Shown in pieces: positions 22,284 through 31,091 of a DNA stretch of 36,824 nt. Origin of the DNA: JASLDZ01 sp038226305 (lineage in GTDB: Bacteria; Pseudomonadota; Alphaproteobacteria; Caulobacterales; Caulobacteraceae); assembly GCA_038226305.1 (NCBI GenBank), contig JBBRQN010000022.1:1-36824 (forward strand), given 5' to 3'. Numbering within the stretch: position 1 is the first letter of the stretch; every line of letters begins with the position of its first letter. The position numbers were made by a program, and so were the translations under genes. The notes under the pieces are model-generated. The model ran no database searches, was not told the DNA's origin, and was given only the letters and a program-made list of their open reading frames with translations.

Positions 22284-24445
22284 CCGCGATCTGGCCCGAT
22301 CTAGCAGCGCTCGACTATGACGCCCTGCCCCCCGCGCCGGCGCGGGCAGCCATCACGGGCGCCCCCCTGGAGACCCCCGAAGGCATCGACCTGAAGCGCA
22401 GCTATACGCCTGCCGACGCGGAGGGCCTGGCGGAGGCCGCAGGCTTCCCGGGCATCGCGCCCTACACGCGTGGCCCCTACCCCACGATGTATCTCACCAA
22501 CCCGTGGACGGTGCGCCAGTATGCCGGGTTCTCCACCGCGGAAGACTCCAACGCCTTCTACCGTCGCAATCTGGCGGCCGGGCAGATGGGGCTCTCGGTC
22601 GCCTTCGATCTGGCCACCCACCGCGGCTACGACTCCGACCACGAGCGGGTGAAGGGCGACGTGGGGATGGCGGGCGTCGCCATCGACTCCATCCTCGACA
22701 TGCGGACCCTGTTCTCGGAGATCCCGCTCGACAAGATGAGCGTGTCGATGACCATGAACGGTGCCGTCCTGCCGATCCTGGCGCTCTACATCGTCGCCGC
22801 GGAAGAACAGGGCGTTTCGCCTGACAAACTTTCAGGAACGATCCAGAACGATATCCTGAAGGAGTTCATGGTTCGCAACACCTACATCTACCCGCCCGCT
22901 GCCTCGATGCGGATCATTTCGGACATCTTCGCCTTCACCTCGCAGAAGATGCCGAAGTTCAACTCGATCTCGATCTCCGGCTACCACATGCAGGAGGCGG
23001 GCGCACCCGCCGACCTGGAGCTGGGCTACACGCTGGCCGACGGCATCGAATATATCCGCGCCGGCGTCGCGGCGGGCATGAGCGTAGACGCCTTCGCGCC
23101 CCGCCTGTCGTTCTTCTTCGGCATCGGCATGAACACGTTCATGGAGGTGGCGAAGCTTCGCGCCGCGCGCCTCTTGTGGGCGCAGCTTGTGCGTCGGGAG
23201 TTTGCGCCTTCTGACCAACGCTCGCTCTCGCTGCGCACGCACTGCCAGACCTCCGGCTGGTCGCTGGCCGCGCAGGACGTGTTCAACAACGTCGCCCGCA
23301 CCGCGGTGGAGGCCTTCGCGGCGGTCGGCGGCGGCACCCAGAGCCTGCACACCAACTCGCTAGACGAGGCGGTGGCCCTGCCGACCGACTTCTCGGCCCG
23401 CATCGCGCGCAACACGCAGCTGTTCATCCAGGCGGAGTCCGGCTTCACCCGCACCGTCGATCCCTGGGGCGGCTCGCTCTACGTCGAGCGGCTGACGCGC
23501 GACCTAGCCGACCGGGCGCTGACCCACATCGAGGAGGTGGAACGGCTGGGCGGCATGGCCAAGGCCATCGAGTCAGGCGTGCCGAAGCTCCGCATCGAAG
23601 AGGCCGCTGCCAGGACGCAGGCACGCATCGACTCCAATCGCCAGAGCGTGGTGGGCGTGAACCGCTACCAGCCGGAGACCCTGGACAAGATTCCCACCCT
23701 GAAGGTGGACAACACCGCCGTGCGCAAGGCGCAGCTGGAGAAGCTGGCGCGGCTCAAGGCCGCGCGGAATGAGGCGGATACGCAGGCCGCGCTCAACGCG
23801 CTGACCGCCGGCGTCTCGAACGGCGCGAACCTCCTGGCGCTGGCGGTGGATGCGGCGCGGGCCAAAGCCACCGTCGGAGAGATCTCTTCGGCGCTGGAGG
23901 CGGTGTGGGGTCGCCACGTGGCCAAGGTGCAGGTCGTGGACGGGGTCTACGGCCGGGAAGCGGGCTCCGACCGCAAGGTGGCCCGCGCCCGCGAGCTCGT
24001 GGCCGAGTTCAGGGCCGCCGACGGCCGCGCGCCCAAGATCTACCTCGCCAAGATGGGCCAGGACGGTCACGACCGCGGGCAGAAGGTGGTCGCTTCCGCC
24101 TTCGCCGACCTCGGCTTTGAAGTCGAGATCGGCCCCCTGTTCCAGACGCCTGGCGAGGCCGCCCAAGCAACCGTCGAGGCCAAGGCGCACGTGGCGGGAG
24201 CCTCGTCCCTGGCGGCAGGCCACCTGACGCTCCTGCCGGAGCTGAAGGCTGAGCTTGCGGCGAGAGGCGCGGGCGACACCATGATCGTGATCGGCGGCGT
24301 GATCCCGCCCGATGACTTCCAGGCCCTGCTCGACGCAGGTGCCGCCGCGATCTTCCCCCCCGGCACCCAGATCGCCGACGCCGCCATCCGCCTCCTGGAA
24401 AAGCTAAACGCCCGCCTCGGCTATGCGCAGACCGCGGCGGCGTGA
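22280..24445 (+). CDS. mutB: Methylmalonyl-CoA mutase large (alpha) subunit
   Basis: The catalytic, adenosylcobalamin-binding subunit that interconverts (R)-methylmalonyl-CoA and succinyl-CoA. The 721-residue product has the substrate-binding barrel with RGPYPTMYLTNPWTVRQYAGFSTAEDSNAFYRRN (broken here as RGPYPTMYLTNPWTVRQYAG and FSTAEDSNAFYRRN, about 63-97), VSMTMNGAVLP, GYHMQEAGA (His near 236) and RTHCQTSGWSL, followed by the C-terminal Rossmann-like B12 domain with Asp595-x-His597-x2-Gly600 (DGHDRG), whose His replaces the lower cobalt ligand. Length and motifs are complete. It is the third gene of the coupled mutA-unknown-mutB operon. The chaperone MeaB and the epimerase expected for this pathway are not in the window. 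Confidence 0.97.
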   Translation: MTAIWPDLAALDYDALPPAPARAAITGAPLETPEGIDLKRSYTPADAEGLAEAAGFPGIAPYTRGPYPTMYLTNPWTVRQYAGFSTAEDSNAFYRRNLAAGQMGLSVAFDLATHRGYDSDHERVKGDVGMAGVAIDSILDMRTLFSEIPLDKMSVSMTMNGAVLPILALYIVAAEEQGVSPDKLSGTIQNDILKEFMVRNTYIYPPAASMRIISDIFAFTSQKMPKFNSISISGYHMQEAGAPADLELGYTLADGIEYIRAGVAAGMSVDAFAPRLSFFFGIGMNTFMEVAKLRAARLLWAQLVRREFAPSDQRSLSLRTHCQTSGWSLAAQDVFNNVARTAVEAFAAVGGGTQSLHTNSLDEAVALPTDFSARIARNTQLFIQAESGFTRTVDPWGGSLYVERLTRDLADRALTHIEEVERLGGMAKAIESGVPKLRIEEAAARTQARIDSNRQSVVGVNRYQPETLDKIPTLKVDNTAVRKAQLEKLARLKAARNEADTQAALNALTAGVSNGANLLALAVDAARAKATVGEISSALEAVWGRHVAKVQVVDGVYGREAGSDRKVARARELVAEFRAADGRAPKIYLAKMGQDGHDRGQKVVASAFADLGFEVEIGPLFQTPGEAAQATVEAKAHVAGASSLAAGHLTLLPELKAELAARGAGDTMIVIGGVIPPDDFQALLDAGAAAIFPPGTQIADAAIRLLEKLNARLGYAQTAAA

Positions 24446-24458
24446 AAGCAGTCGCCAA

Positions 24459-24935
24459 CTAGCCCAGGAACACGATCCGGCGCTTTTCCTTGCCGGCGCG
24501 GACGCGGGCCATGATCTCGGCGACCTCGGGGTCGCTTGCGGCGTCGGCCTTGGTGCCCTCGATGTAGACGGTCTCGTCCATCGCCTTGACGATCATGTTG
24601 GCGGCGATCTTGTGCCCGGCGAAGAGGCCGGCGGCGATGTTGCCGATCACGCCGACCACCGGGATGAAGTCACCGGCGCCGATGATCGTCCGGATCAAGA
24701 CGATGGTGCCCACGCTCATCAGGGTGGAACTCGGCACGCGGGCACGAGCGCCCTCGATGATGAGCAGGCCGCCCGAGATCAGGCTGTAGCCTTCGCCCAC
24801 GAACGGTACGAACTCGAGGATGGACTCCAGCCCCAGCTTCACCGGGCCGAAGTGGAAGACGTTGTCGGAAAGGTTGCCGATCCGCTCCACCGCGGAGCGG
24901 ATGTTATGAAGGTCGACGTGGCTGCGCGCGATCAT
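24459..24935 (-). CDS. DUF4112 family membrane protein
   Basis: A 158-residue protein with the DUF4112 pattern: FGPVKLGLESILEFVPFVGEGYSLISG, a first membrane segment, an ARARVPSSTLMSVGTIVLIRTIIG segment and GDFIPVVGVIGNIAAGLFAGHKIAANM, the G-x-IPVVGD/G-like repeat being diagnostic. About three hydrophobic segments are expected in the inner membrane. The start is placed at ATG 24935 because GGAGG lies 7 bases upstream; an in-frame ATG at 24953 lacks such a site. The gene converges on mutB with 13 bases between stops. Function of the family is unknown. Confidence 0.8.
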   Translation of the reverse strand: MIARSHVDLHNIRSAVERIGNLSDNVFHFGPVKLGLESILEFVPFVGEGYSLISGGLLIIEGARARVPSSTLMSVGTIVLIRTIIGAGDFIPVVGVIGNIAAGLFAGHKIAANMIVKAMDETVYIEGTKADAASDPEVAEIMARVRAGKEKRRIVFLG

Positions 24936-25081
24936 CGAACGACCTCCGGTCATGCCGCAGCAGCGCCTGTCGCGCCGCGGCCAAGATTGCGATATCCTTA
25001 ACGCCTGAGAAAGGGTTGGGCGTTCCCTTTCGGCGCGGCGCTTTGGCCGCCCAGCACACGCCCGGGATGAAGGCGCGTCTC

Positions 25082-25474
25082 ATGGCCAAGCCCCGCAGAC
25101 CGATCATGCTGACCACCACCGCCATGATCGAGGGGCGGCCGATCGAGGCCTATCTCGGTCTGGTGGCGGGAGAGGCGGTGGTGGGAGCCAACGTGGCGAG
25201 AGACCTCGTGGCCAACCTGCGCGATCTCGTGGGCGGGCGCTCCAGTTCCTACGAGCGGCTGTTGGCCCGGGCTCGCGACACCGCCCTTGACCAGGTGGAG
25301 GAGGAGGCGGCCGACCTCGGCGCGGACGCGGTGATCGGCCTCGACATCGACTACCAGTCGGTCGGCCCCAACGGCCATCTGATGATGGTGTCGGTGGCGG
25401 GAACGGCAGTGCGGCTGAAGCGCGAGGCGCTGGCAGTGGTGCCGGGCGGCCCGAAGCTCAGCTCGGTGAACTAG
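25082..25474 (+). CDS. YbjQ/UPF0145 family protein
   Basis: A 130-residue protein of the YbjQ family, which forms pentameric rings of unknown role. The family's path is clear: MLTTTAMIEGRPIEAYLGLVAGEAVVGANVARD, a basic-acidic helix SYERLLARARDTALDQVEEEAADLGADAVIGLDIDYQ with the GADAVIG motif, and the last strand MMVSVAGTAVRL. The ATG at 25082 is preferred because GAAGG lies 8 bases upstream; ATG 25067 is the alternative, and either start leaves a short extra N-terminus before the domain. It diverges from the DUF4112 gene and converges on the gene ending at 25526. Confidence 0.88.
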   Translation: MAKPRRPIMLTTTAMIEGRPIEAYLGLVAGEAVVGANVARDLVANLRDLVGGRSSSYERLLARARDTALDQVEEEAADLGADAVIGLDIDYQSVGPNGHLMMVSVAGTAVRLKREALAVVPGGPKLSSVN

Positions 25475-25525
25475 CCTACGCCCATCGACAATGGGGCGGA
25501 GCCGCACGGCCCCGCCCATCGCGGA

Positions 25526-26068
25526 TCACATGATCGTCGGGCCCTTCGGCGCGGCCTTGGCGGCGGGCTTGCGGGGCGGCTTGGGCAGGGTGGGTGCAGC
25601 TTGCGTGCCGGGCGCCTCGTCGCCTGACTTGGCGGTCGACTTGGCGGGCTTGGCCTTCGGCTTGGCGACCGTCTTTCCGGCGGGTGCGGATGTATCGACC
25701 GGCGCGTGCGCCATCAGGGCCTCCGCAGGCTCCACGAGCTTGGCGTCCGCCTTGTCGATCGAGTTGATCGGCCCACCGGCGGGCGCAGGTGTGTGGGCCA
25801 TGATCGTTTCGGGGGCGACCGGCTGGGCCCCGGCACCGCCCGTGTCGGTGTTGAGGGCGGCGGCTTCGGCCTTGCCCCGCGACCACTGCGTCCACCACCA
25901 GAAGGCCGCGCCCGCGCCCGCCGCGGCGAGGAAGGTAGCCCACAGGGGTGTGCTGGCCCCCACGCCCCCGTCGATGGCGCGACGCCCGTCTGCATAGCGA
26001 TGCTGCACCCACTCCACCGACCGGCGGGGCTGCTGGGCGAAGATCTTCTCGAGTTCGCGCGGGGTCAT
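25526..26068 (-). CDS. Single-pass membrane protein with Ala/Pro/Lys-rich tail, unknown
   Basis: A 180-residue protein that I do not recognise. An N-terminal cytosolic segment (MTPRELEKIFAQQPRRSVEWVQHRYADGRRA) precedes one membrane helix (LWATFLAAAGAGAAFWWW, about 43-60). The rest is low-complexity, with Ala, Pro and Lys and several KPKAKPAK-type stretches, so probably disordered. Two similar short elements, ETIMAHTPAP and EALMAHAPVD, occur about 40 residues apart and look like a degenerate internal repeat. ATG 26068 has GAGAGG 9 bases upstream, which rules against the longer open frame. The Lys/Pro-rich tail could bind nucleic acid or cell wall; no function is claimed. Confidence 0.65.
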   Translation of the reverse strand: MTPRELEKIFAQQPRRSVEWVQHRYADGRRAIDGGVGASTPLWATFLAAAGAGAAFWWWTQWSRGKAEAAALNTDTGGAGAQPVAPETIMAHTPAPAGGPINSIDKADAKLVEPAEALMAHAPVDTSAPAGKTVAKPKAKPAKSTAKSGDEAPGTQAAPTLPKPPRKPAAKAAPKGPTIM

Positions 26069-26105
26069 GGCGGAAGGCCTCTCAAGTCGAAGGGGTTTGG
26101 GCGAT

Positions 26106-26127
26106 GGGTTCGAAGGCGTTCGAAACC
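26106..26127. promoter_or_regulatory. Inverted repeat upstream of the 26068 start, possible operator
   Basis: GGGTTCGAA (26106-26114) and TTCGAAACC (26119-26127) form an imperfect inverted repeat around GGCG, about 40 bases before the minus-strand start. It may be a regulator site or chance. Confidence 0.25.
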
Positions 26128-26196
26128 TAGTCGATGACAGAACCATCGGCGACGGCTCAGGTTGCACGGCCGTGGGGCGTTAATCGGGCCAGGGCG

Positions 26197-27015
26197 TCAT
26201 GACAGGCGCCAGACTCGGGGCTCGCCCCCCGGGTGGCCGAGGTGGGTGACGATCCACTCGGCCGCCTCGCGCGCCGGGGCTTCCAGCGCGGAGAGGCCGA
26301 GGAGCACCAATGCGCAGCCGTTCAGGGTGAGGGGCCGATCAAGGGGCCGCAGCCGCGCCTCCACCACCATCGCCTCGCCAAGCGCCTGCCCGTCGAGGTC
26401 GGTCAGGAAGCGGTCGAAGGTGTCCAGATCCTTCAGGGGCAGCCACACCAGGGCCGGGCCGCCGCCCCTCCGGGCCAGCGTCTCGACGATGCGGCGATAG
26501 TCGTCACCGCGCTCGAAAGGCGGGTCGATCACGAGCAGGCGACCGGGGGCCGCCCCGCGCGTCGCCTCCTCATAGCCATCCGTCAGCCGGGCCTCGCTGC
26601 GCACGCCCGCGGGCGTGCGCAGCCGAAGGCTGTCGGTGAGGCCCTGATGATCGTCGGGCCGAAGCTCGCAGCCCGCATAGCGATCGCCCCTGCGCAGGCC
26701 GCGCACGCTCAAAACGGGCGAACCCGGATAGGTTCGCACCTCTCCGCCGGGGTTCAGGGAGCGGACCTCCGCCGCCAGTCGGGCCAGCGCAGGCGGCAGG
26801 GCGTCCGCCGCCATCAGGCGGGCGATGCCGGCCTGCGCCTCCTTCGAGCGCTGCGCCTCCGGCCCGCCCAGGTCGTACAGCCCGGCGCCGGCGTGAGTGT
26901 CCAGCACCTCAAGAGCGCGCGATCCGGCCGTCAGGTGATCGAGCGCCGCCAGCAGCACCGCGTGCTTTAGGAGGTCGGCGAAGTTCCCGGCATGGAAGGC
27001 GTGTCGATAGTTCAT
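26197..27015 (-). CDS. rlmJ: 23S rRNA (adenine2030-N6)-methyltransferase RlmJ
   Basis: RlmJ methylates A2030 of 23S rRNA. The 272-residue product starts with the diagnostic MNYRHAFHAGNFADLLKHAVL, has the AdoMet-binding segment LEVLDTHAGAGLYDL (about 35-49), and the catalytic Asp164-Pro-Pro-Phe (in LLVIDPPFERGDDY), where E. coli RlmJ has DPPY at the same position. The C-terminus has LDRPLTLNGCALVLL, matching the family's MxGSGLxxxN-like region. ATG 27015 is fixed by the conserved N-terminus. It diverges from the GMC dehydrogenase small subunit, with 104 bases between the starts. Confidence 0.95.
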   Translation of the reverse strand: MNYRHAFHAGNFADLLKHAVLLAALDHLTAGSRALEVLDTHAGAGLYDLGGPEAQRSKEAQAGIARLMAADALPPALARLAAEVRSLNPGGEVRTYPGSPVLSVRGLRRGDRYAGCELRPDDHQGLTDSLRLRTPAGVRSEARLTDGYEEATRGAAPGRLLVIDPPFERGDDYRRIVETLARRGGGPALVWLPLKDLDTFDRFLTDLDGQALGEAMVVEARLRPLDRPLTLNGCALVLLGLSALEAPAREAAEWIVTHLGHPGGEPRVWRLS

Positions 27016-27119
27016 GAGGCCTGTGTAGCGCACGCAGCGAAGGCGGAACCGCCCCGCCTGCCCCGGGTTCACCTCCCATGTGCGAATTCGGGGCGCGCAC
27101 GGAGATGGGGATCGCAACC

Positions 27120-27902
27120 ATGGGCGACAAACCGGGTGACCCGCCGAAGCCCGGCGTGGATCGCCGCAAGTTCCTGGCGGTCGGTGCCCTGATCGGTGGC
27201 GGAGCGGCGGCCGCGGCATCCTCCCCCGAAGCCATCCCCCCCGGCGAGACCGCGCGCTACTCCGCCACCGTGCCGTGGAAGGAAGGCGCCGCCGACAATC
27301 CCACCGAAGCGGGCGGCACCGGCTATCGCTTCTTCGGGCCCGACGAAGCCGCGTTCATCGAGGCGGCCTGCGCTCGCATCATCCCCGGCGACAGGGCAGA
27401 CCCCGGGGCGCTGGAAGCGAACGTGCCGATCTTCATCGACCGCCAGCTGGGCGGAAAGTTCGGCCGGGGCGACCACTACTTCCTGCAGGGCCCTTGGCCC
27501 GAAGGGCAGAAGACGCAGGGCTATCAGACCCGGTTCTCCCCCGCCGAGCTCTACCGCCACGGCATCACCGCCACCGAGAGCTGGTGCCGCGCCAAGCACG
27601 GAAAGCTGTTCCGCGAGCTGACCCCGGACAAGCAGGACGAGGTGTTGAAAGCCCTGGAGAGCGGCGACGCCAAGCTGGAGGGCGTATCCGCCAAGACCTT
27701 CTTCGCCATGCTGCTGCAGAACGTGCAGGAGGGTTTCTGGGCCGATCCGATCTACGGCGGCAACAAGGACATGGTGGGCTGGAAGGCCATCGGCTTTCCC
27801 GGCGCGCACTACGACTATTCGGCCTGGGTGGAGCGCCACAACGAGCCCTGGCCACACGCCCCCGTCGGCCTCGGCGGTCGCCCCGACTGGCAGGAGCGCT
27901 GA
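27120..27902 (+). CDS. Gluconate 2-dehydrogenase subunit 3 family protein (GMC dehydrogenase small subunit, Tat-exported)
   Basis: The gamma subunit that accompanies membrane-bound FAD dehydrogenases of gluconate, sorbitol or glucose. The 260-residue product begins with a twin-arginine signal, DRRKFLAVGALIGGGAAAAAS, which exports this subunit in folded form and usually carries the flavoprotein, which lacks its own signal, along with it. The family's core follows: YRFFGPDEAAFIEAACARIIPGD, IFIDRQLGGKFG and FFAMLLQNVQEGFWADPIYGGNKDMVGWKAIGFPG, the last being the family signature. ATG 27120 has GGGGA 8 bases upstream; ATG 27105 and 27078 are in frame but less well placed. It starts a plus-strand operon with the flavoprotein 2 bases later. 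Confidence 0.9.
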   Translation: MGDKPGDPPKPGVDRRKFLAVGALIGGGAAAAASSPEAIPPGETARYSATVPWKEGAADNPTEAGGTGYRFFGPDEAAFIEAACARIIPGDRADPGALEANVPIFIDRQLGGKFGRGDHYFLQGPWPEGQKTQGYQTRFSPAELYRHGITATESWCRAKHGKLFRELTPDKQDEVLKALESGDAKLEGVSAKTFFAMLLQNVQEGFWADPIYGGNKDMVGWKAIGFPGAHYDYSAWVERHNEPWPHAPVGLGGRPDWQER

Positions 27903-27904
27903 GC

Positions 27905-29674
27905 GTGGCCACCAAGCTTCCGAGCGTGGATGCGCTGTTCGTCGGCTTCGGCTGGACGGGTGCGATCATGGCGCATGAACTGGCGGCGGCCGGGCTGAAC
28001 TGCCTGGCGCTGGAGCGCGGCGGCTGGCGCGACACGGCTACCGACTTCGCCCCCACCTTCGATCAGGACGAGCTGCGGTACATGTACCGCCACGACCTGT
28101 TCATGAACACGAGCCACGACACTCTGACGATCCGCAACACGCCGGATCAGACGGCCCTTCCCATGCGCCACCTGGGCAGCTTCCTGCCGGGCACGGGCGT
28201 GGGCGGTTCGGGGGTTCACTGGAACGGCCAGATCTGGCGGTTCCTGCCGACCGACTTCAAGGCCTACAGCCACAACAAGGAACGCTACGGCGACGCCTAC
28301 GTCACCCGCGGGGGCATGACGATCCAGGACTGGCCGGTGACCTACGACGATCTCGAGCCGCACTACGACGCCTTCGACAAGCTGTGTGGCACGTCGGGGA
28401 GGGCGGGCAACCTGAAGGGCGCCATCCAGCCCGGTGGCAACCCGTTCGAGGCTCCGCGCTCGGCCGAATACCCGAACCCGCCGCTCAAGATGAACCTGCA
28501 AATGTCGCTGTTCGACAAGGCGGCGAAGAGCCTGGGCTATCACCCGTTCACCCACCCCGCCGGCAACTCCAGCCGCCCCTACACCAACCCCCTGGGCGCG
28601 CAGCTGGGCGAGTGCACCTATTGCGGATTCTGCGAGAAGTTCGTCTGCGGCAACTATTCCAAGGCCACGGCGCAGACGACGATCCTGCCCATCCTCATGA
28701 CCAAGCCGAACTTCACCCTCAAGACCGGGGCCGAGGTGCTGAAGGTCAACCTGTCGCCTGACCGCAAGACGGCCGTCAGCGTCACCTACGTGGACAGCTC
28801 AGGCGCGGAGTTCGAGCAGCCCGCCGACATGGTCTTCCTGTCGGCCTACATCCTGAACAACGTGCAGCTGATGCTGCTGTCAGGCATCGGCAAGCCCTAC
28901 GACCCGAAGACCGGCGAGGGGCAGGTCGGCCGCAACTACGCCTACCAGATCACCTCCAGCGTCGACATGTTCTTCGACGACAAGATCATGAACCCGTTCA
29001 TCGGCGCAGGTGCGCAGGGGCAGGTGATCGACGACTTCAACGGCGACAACTTCGACCACTCGGGCCTGAACTTCATCGGCGGCGGAGCCATCTGGCTGCT
29101 CACCACCAACGGCCGCCCCATCCAGACGCACCCCACACCGGAGGGCACTCCAAAGTGGGGGTCTCAGTGGAAGACCGCGGTCAAGAGATACTACAGTCGC
29201 AGCGCCACCATCGCCTCCCACGGGGCGGTGATGAGTTACCGCAACAACTACCTCGACCTCGACCCGACCTATCGGGACGTCTACGGGCGGCCGCTGCTGC
29301 GGATGACGTTCAACTACACCGACAACGAACATACGATGTCGGACTACCTCACCGACCGCTGCGTCGACATCGCCAAGGCCATCGGCCCGGCCAGCTTCAA
29401 GGCGAACCGCCGGGTGGGTGACTGGGACGTGGTGCCCTATCAGACCACCCACAACACCGGCGGCACAATCGCGGGCGACAGCCCCGCCAACAGCGTCGTG
29501 AACAAATATCTGCAGAGCTGGGACGTGCCGAACCTATTCGTTCTGGGCGCGGGCGCGTTTCCGCAGAACCCCGGCTACAACCCCACCGCCACGATCGCGG
29601 CGATGACCTATCTCGCCGCCGCCGCCATTAAGACCCACTACCTCAAGCGCCCCGGTGCGCTGATCCAGGCCTGA
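27905..29674 (+). CDS. GMC-family FAD dehydrogenase, large subunit
   Basis: The catalytic subunit of a membrane-associated sugar/polyol/aldonate dehydrogenase (589 residues). The FAD site is Gly14-x-Gly16-x2-Gly19 (VGFGWTGA) with the acidic end ALERGG. GSGVHWNGQIWRF is a conserved flavin-loop motif. A Cys cluster, Cys237-x2-Cys240-x2-Cys243-x4-Cys248 (CTYCGFCEKFVC), probably holds an Fe-S centre that passes electrons to the cytochrome subunit; comparable clusters occur in gluconate and FAD-glucose dehydrogenases. The C-terminal catalytic His/Asn region is THNTGGTIAG and NPGYNPTATIAA. No signal peptide is present; export would use the small subunit's Tat signal. GTG start, 2 bases after that gene. 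The substrate, perhaps gluconate or 2-ketogluconate, cannot be named from the sequence. Confidence 0.92.
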   Translation: MATKLPSVDALFVGFGWTGAIMAHELAAAGLNCLALERGGWRDTATDFAPTFDQDELRYMYRHDLFMNTSHDTLTIRNTPDQTALPMRHLGSFLPGTGVGGSGVHWNGQIWRFLPTDFKAYSHNKERYGDAYVTRGGMTIQDWPVTYDDLEPHYDAFDKLCGTSGRAGNLKGAIQPGGNPFEAPRSAEYPNPPLKMNLQMSLFDKAAKSLGYHPFTHPAGNSSRPYTNPLGAQLGECTYCGFCEKFVCGNYSKATAQTTILPILMTKPNFTLKTGAEVLKVNLSPDRKTAVSVTYVDSSGAEFEQPADMVFLSAYILNNVQLMLLSGIGKPYDPKTGEGQVGRNYAYQITSSVDMFFDDKIMNPFIGAGAQGQVIDDFNGDNFDHSGLNFIGGGAIWLLTTNGRPIQTHPTPEGTPKWGSQWKTAVKRYYSRSATIASHGAVMSYRNNYLDLDPTYRDVYGRPLLRMTFNYTDNEHTMSDYLTDRCVDIAKAIGPASFKANRRVGDWDVVPYQTTHNTGGTIAGDSPANSVVNKYLQSWDVPNLFVLGAGAFPQNPGYNPTATIAAMTYLAAAAIKTHYLKRPGALIQA

Positions 29675-29687
29675 GGCGCGCATCCGC

Positions 29688-31091
29688 ATGGCCCTTCTTC
29701 CTCCCGCCCCGCGACGCCGCCTGCCTCGGCTGAGGCGCAAGCCTGTGCGGGTCAGCCGGTCGTTCCTGCTCGGTCTGGGCGTGGTGCTGCTGCTGGGCGC
29801 AGGCGTGGCGCTGAGCCAGACGATCGCTACCCCTGCCAAGCCCGCGGCGCTCCGCCTGCCCGCGAACTACCAGCCGACGCCCCCCGCCTTCCTCGCCGAT
29901 GCCGCCGCAGGCGTGGCCTCCGCGCCCGACGACCCGGTGGCCAAGGGCCGCTACCTCGCCGTGGCGGGAGACTGCGTTGCCTGCCACACCGCCGAGGGCC
30001 AGGCGCCCTTCTCGGGCAGCCGCCCCCTGAACACCCCCTTTGGCGTGATCTATTCGTCGAACCTGACCAGCGACGTGAAGACCGGCATCGGCCGCTACAC
30101 GCCTGAGACCTTCTGGCGCGCCATGCACGAGGGCAAGAACGCCGAGGGCCACAACCTCTACCCCGCCTTCCCCTACGCCTACTTCACCCGCATCAGCCGC
30201 GCCGATTCAGACGCCCTGTTCAGCTATCTGAAGACCGTGCCCGCGGTGGAGAAGCGCACCGCCGCCAACCGCCTGCCCTTCCCGCTCAACATCCGCTTCA
30301 TGGTGTCGGGCTGGAACCTCCTGTTCTTCAAGCCTGCCGGGCTCGCCCCCCACACTGATCAGTCGGCCGCATGGAACCGGGGAGCCTACCTCGTGGAGGT
30401 GCTGGGCCACTGCGGGGCCTGCCACACGCCCAAGAACATGCTGGGCGCCGACAAGCCGGGCCAATTCCTGCAAGGCGGGCTGGTGGACAACTGGCTGTCG
30501 CCCAACTTAACGGGCCAGCCCCGCTTCGGCCTCGGCGGCTGGAGCGAGGCGGAGATCGTGGAGTTCCTCAAGACCGGCCGCAACGGCCGCGCCCACGCCT
30601 CCGGCTCGATGGGCGAGGTGATCTCGGACTCCACCTCGCTGATGAGCGACGGCGATCTGTCGGCGATGGCCATCTACCTCAAGAGCCTGCCTGCGGGCGG
30701 GGCGGACCCCGCCACGCCTGCGCCGGACCCGCGCGTGATGAAGGCGGGCGAGGCGATCTACTTCGACACCTGCACCGCCTGCCACAAGGAAGGCGGCACA
30801 GGGATAGCCCAGATGTTCCCCCGGCTCGTTGGCCATTCCGGCCTGCAGCAGGCGGATGCCACCACCACGGTTCGCGTGGTGCTGGAAGGCGCACGCTCCA
30901 CGCCCACCTCGTCAAAGCTCACGCCCGTCGCCATGCCCGCCTACGCCTGGAAGCTCTCCGACGAGGAGATCGCCGACGTGACGACCTACATCCGCAACAG
31001 CTGGGGCAACCGGGCCCCGGGTGTGACCCCCGCCCAGGTCCGCCGCCTGCGCGACGCGCTCCACCCCCAGGGGGCGAAGGAGCAGCGTTGA
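29688..31091 (+). CDS. Triheme cytochrome c subunit of the GMC dehydrogenase
   Basis: The electron-accepting subunit that passes electrons from the flavoprotein to ubiquinone or oxidase. The 467-residue product has an N-terminal Arg-rich segment and membrane anchor/signal FLLGLGVVLLLGAGVALS (about 26-43). Three haem motifs are present: CVACH (96-100), CGACH (242-246) and CTACH (362-366), the three-domain order of gluconate and alcohol dehydrogenase cytochrome subunits. Met ligands are likely in the following loops, for example VAMPAY near residue 420. It begins 13 bases after the flavoprotein stop, and its own TGA overlaps the TTG start of the topoisomerase gene. It acts at the periplasmic face of the inner membrane. 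Confidence 0.93.
   Translation: MALLPPAPRRRLPRLRRKPVRVSRSFLLGLGVVLLLGAGVALSQTIATPAKPAALRLPANYQPTPPAFLADAAAGVASAPDDPVAKGRYLAVAGDCVACHTAEGQAPFSGSRPLNTPFGVIYSSNLTSDVKTGIGRYTPETFWRAMHEGKNAEGHNLYPAFPYAYFTRISRADSDALFSYLKTVPAVEKRTAANRLPFPLNIRFMVSGWNLLFFKPAGLAPHTDQSAAWNRGAYLVEVLGHCGACHTPKNMLGADKPGQFLQGGLVDNWLSPNLTGQPRFGLGGWSEAEIVEFLKTGRNGRAHASGSMGEVISDSTSLMSDGDLSAMAIYLKSLPAGGADPATPAPDPRVMKAGEAIYFDTCTACHKEGGTGIAQMFPRLVGHSGLQQADATTTVRVVLEGARSTPTSSKLTPVAMPAYAWKLSDEEIADVTTYIRNSWGNRAPGVTPAQVRRLRDALHPQGAKEQR

Noticed and set aside
27275..27904. Upstream extension of the GMC flavoprotein frame
   Set aside because: It is an alternative frame of the small-subunit gene; the FAD motif starts right after GTG 27905.
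30371..31087. Upstream extension of the topoisomerase frame
   Set aside because: It lies inside the cytochrome gene, whose haem motifs confirm the other frame.
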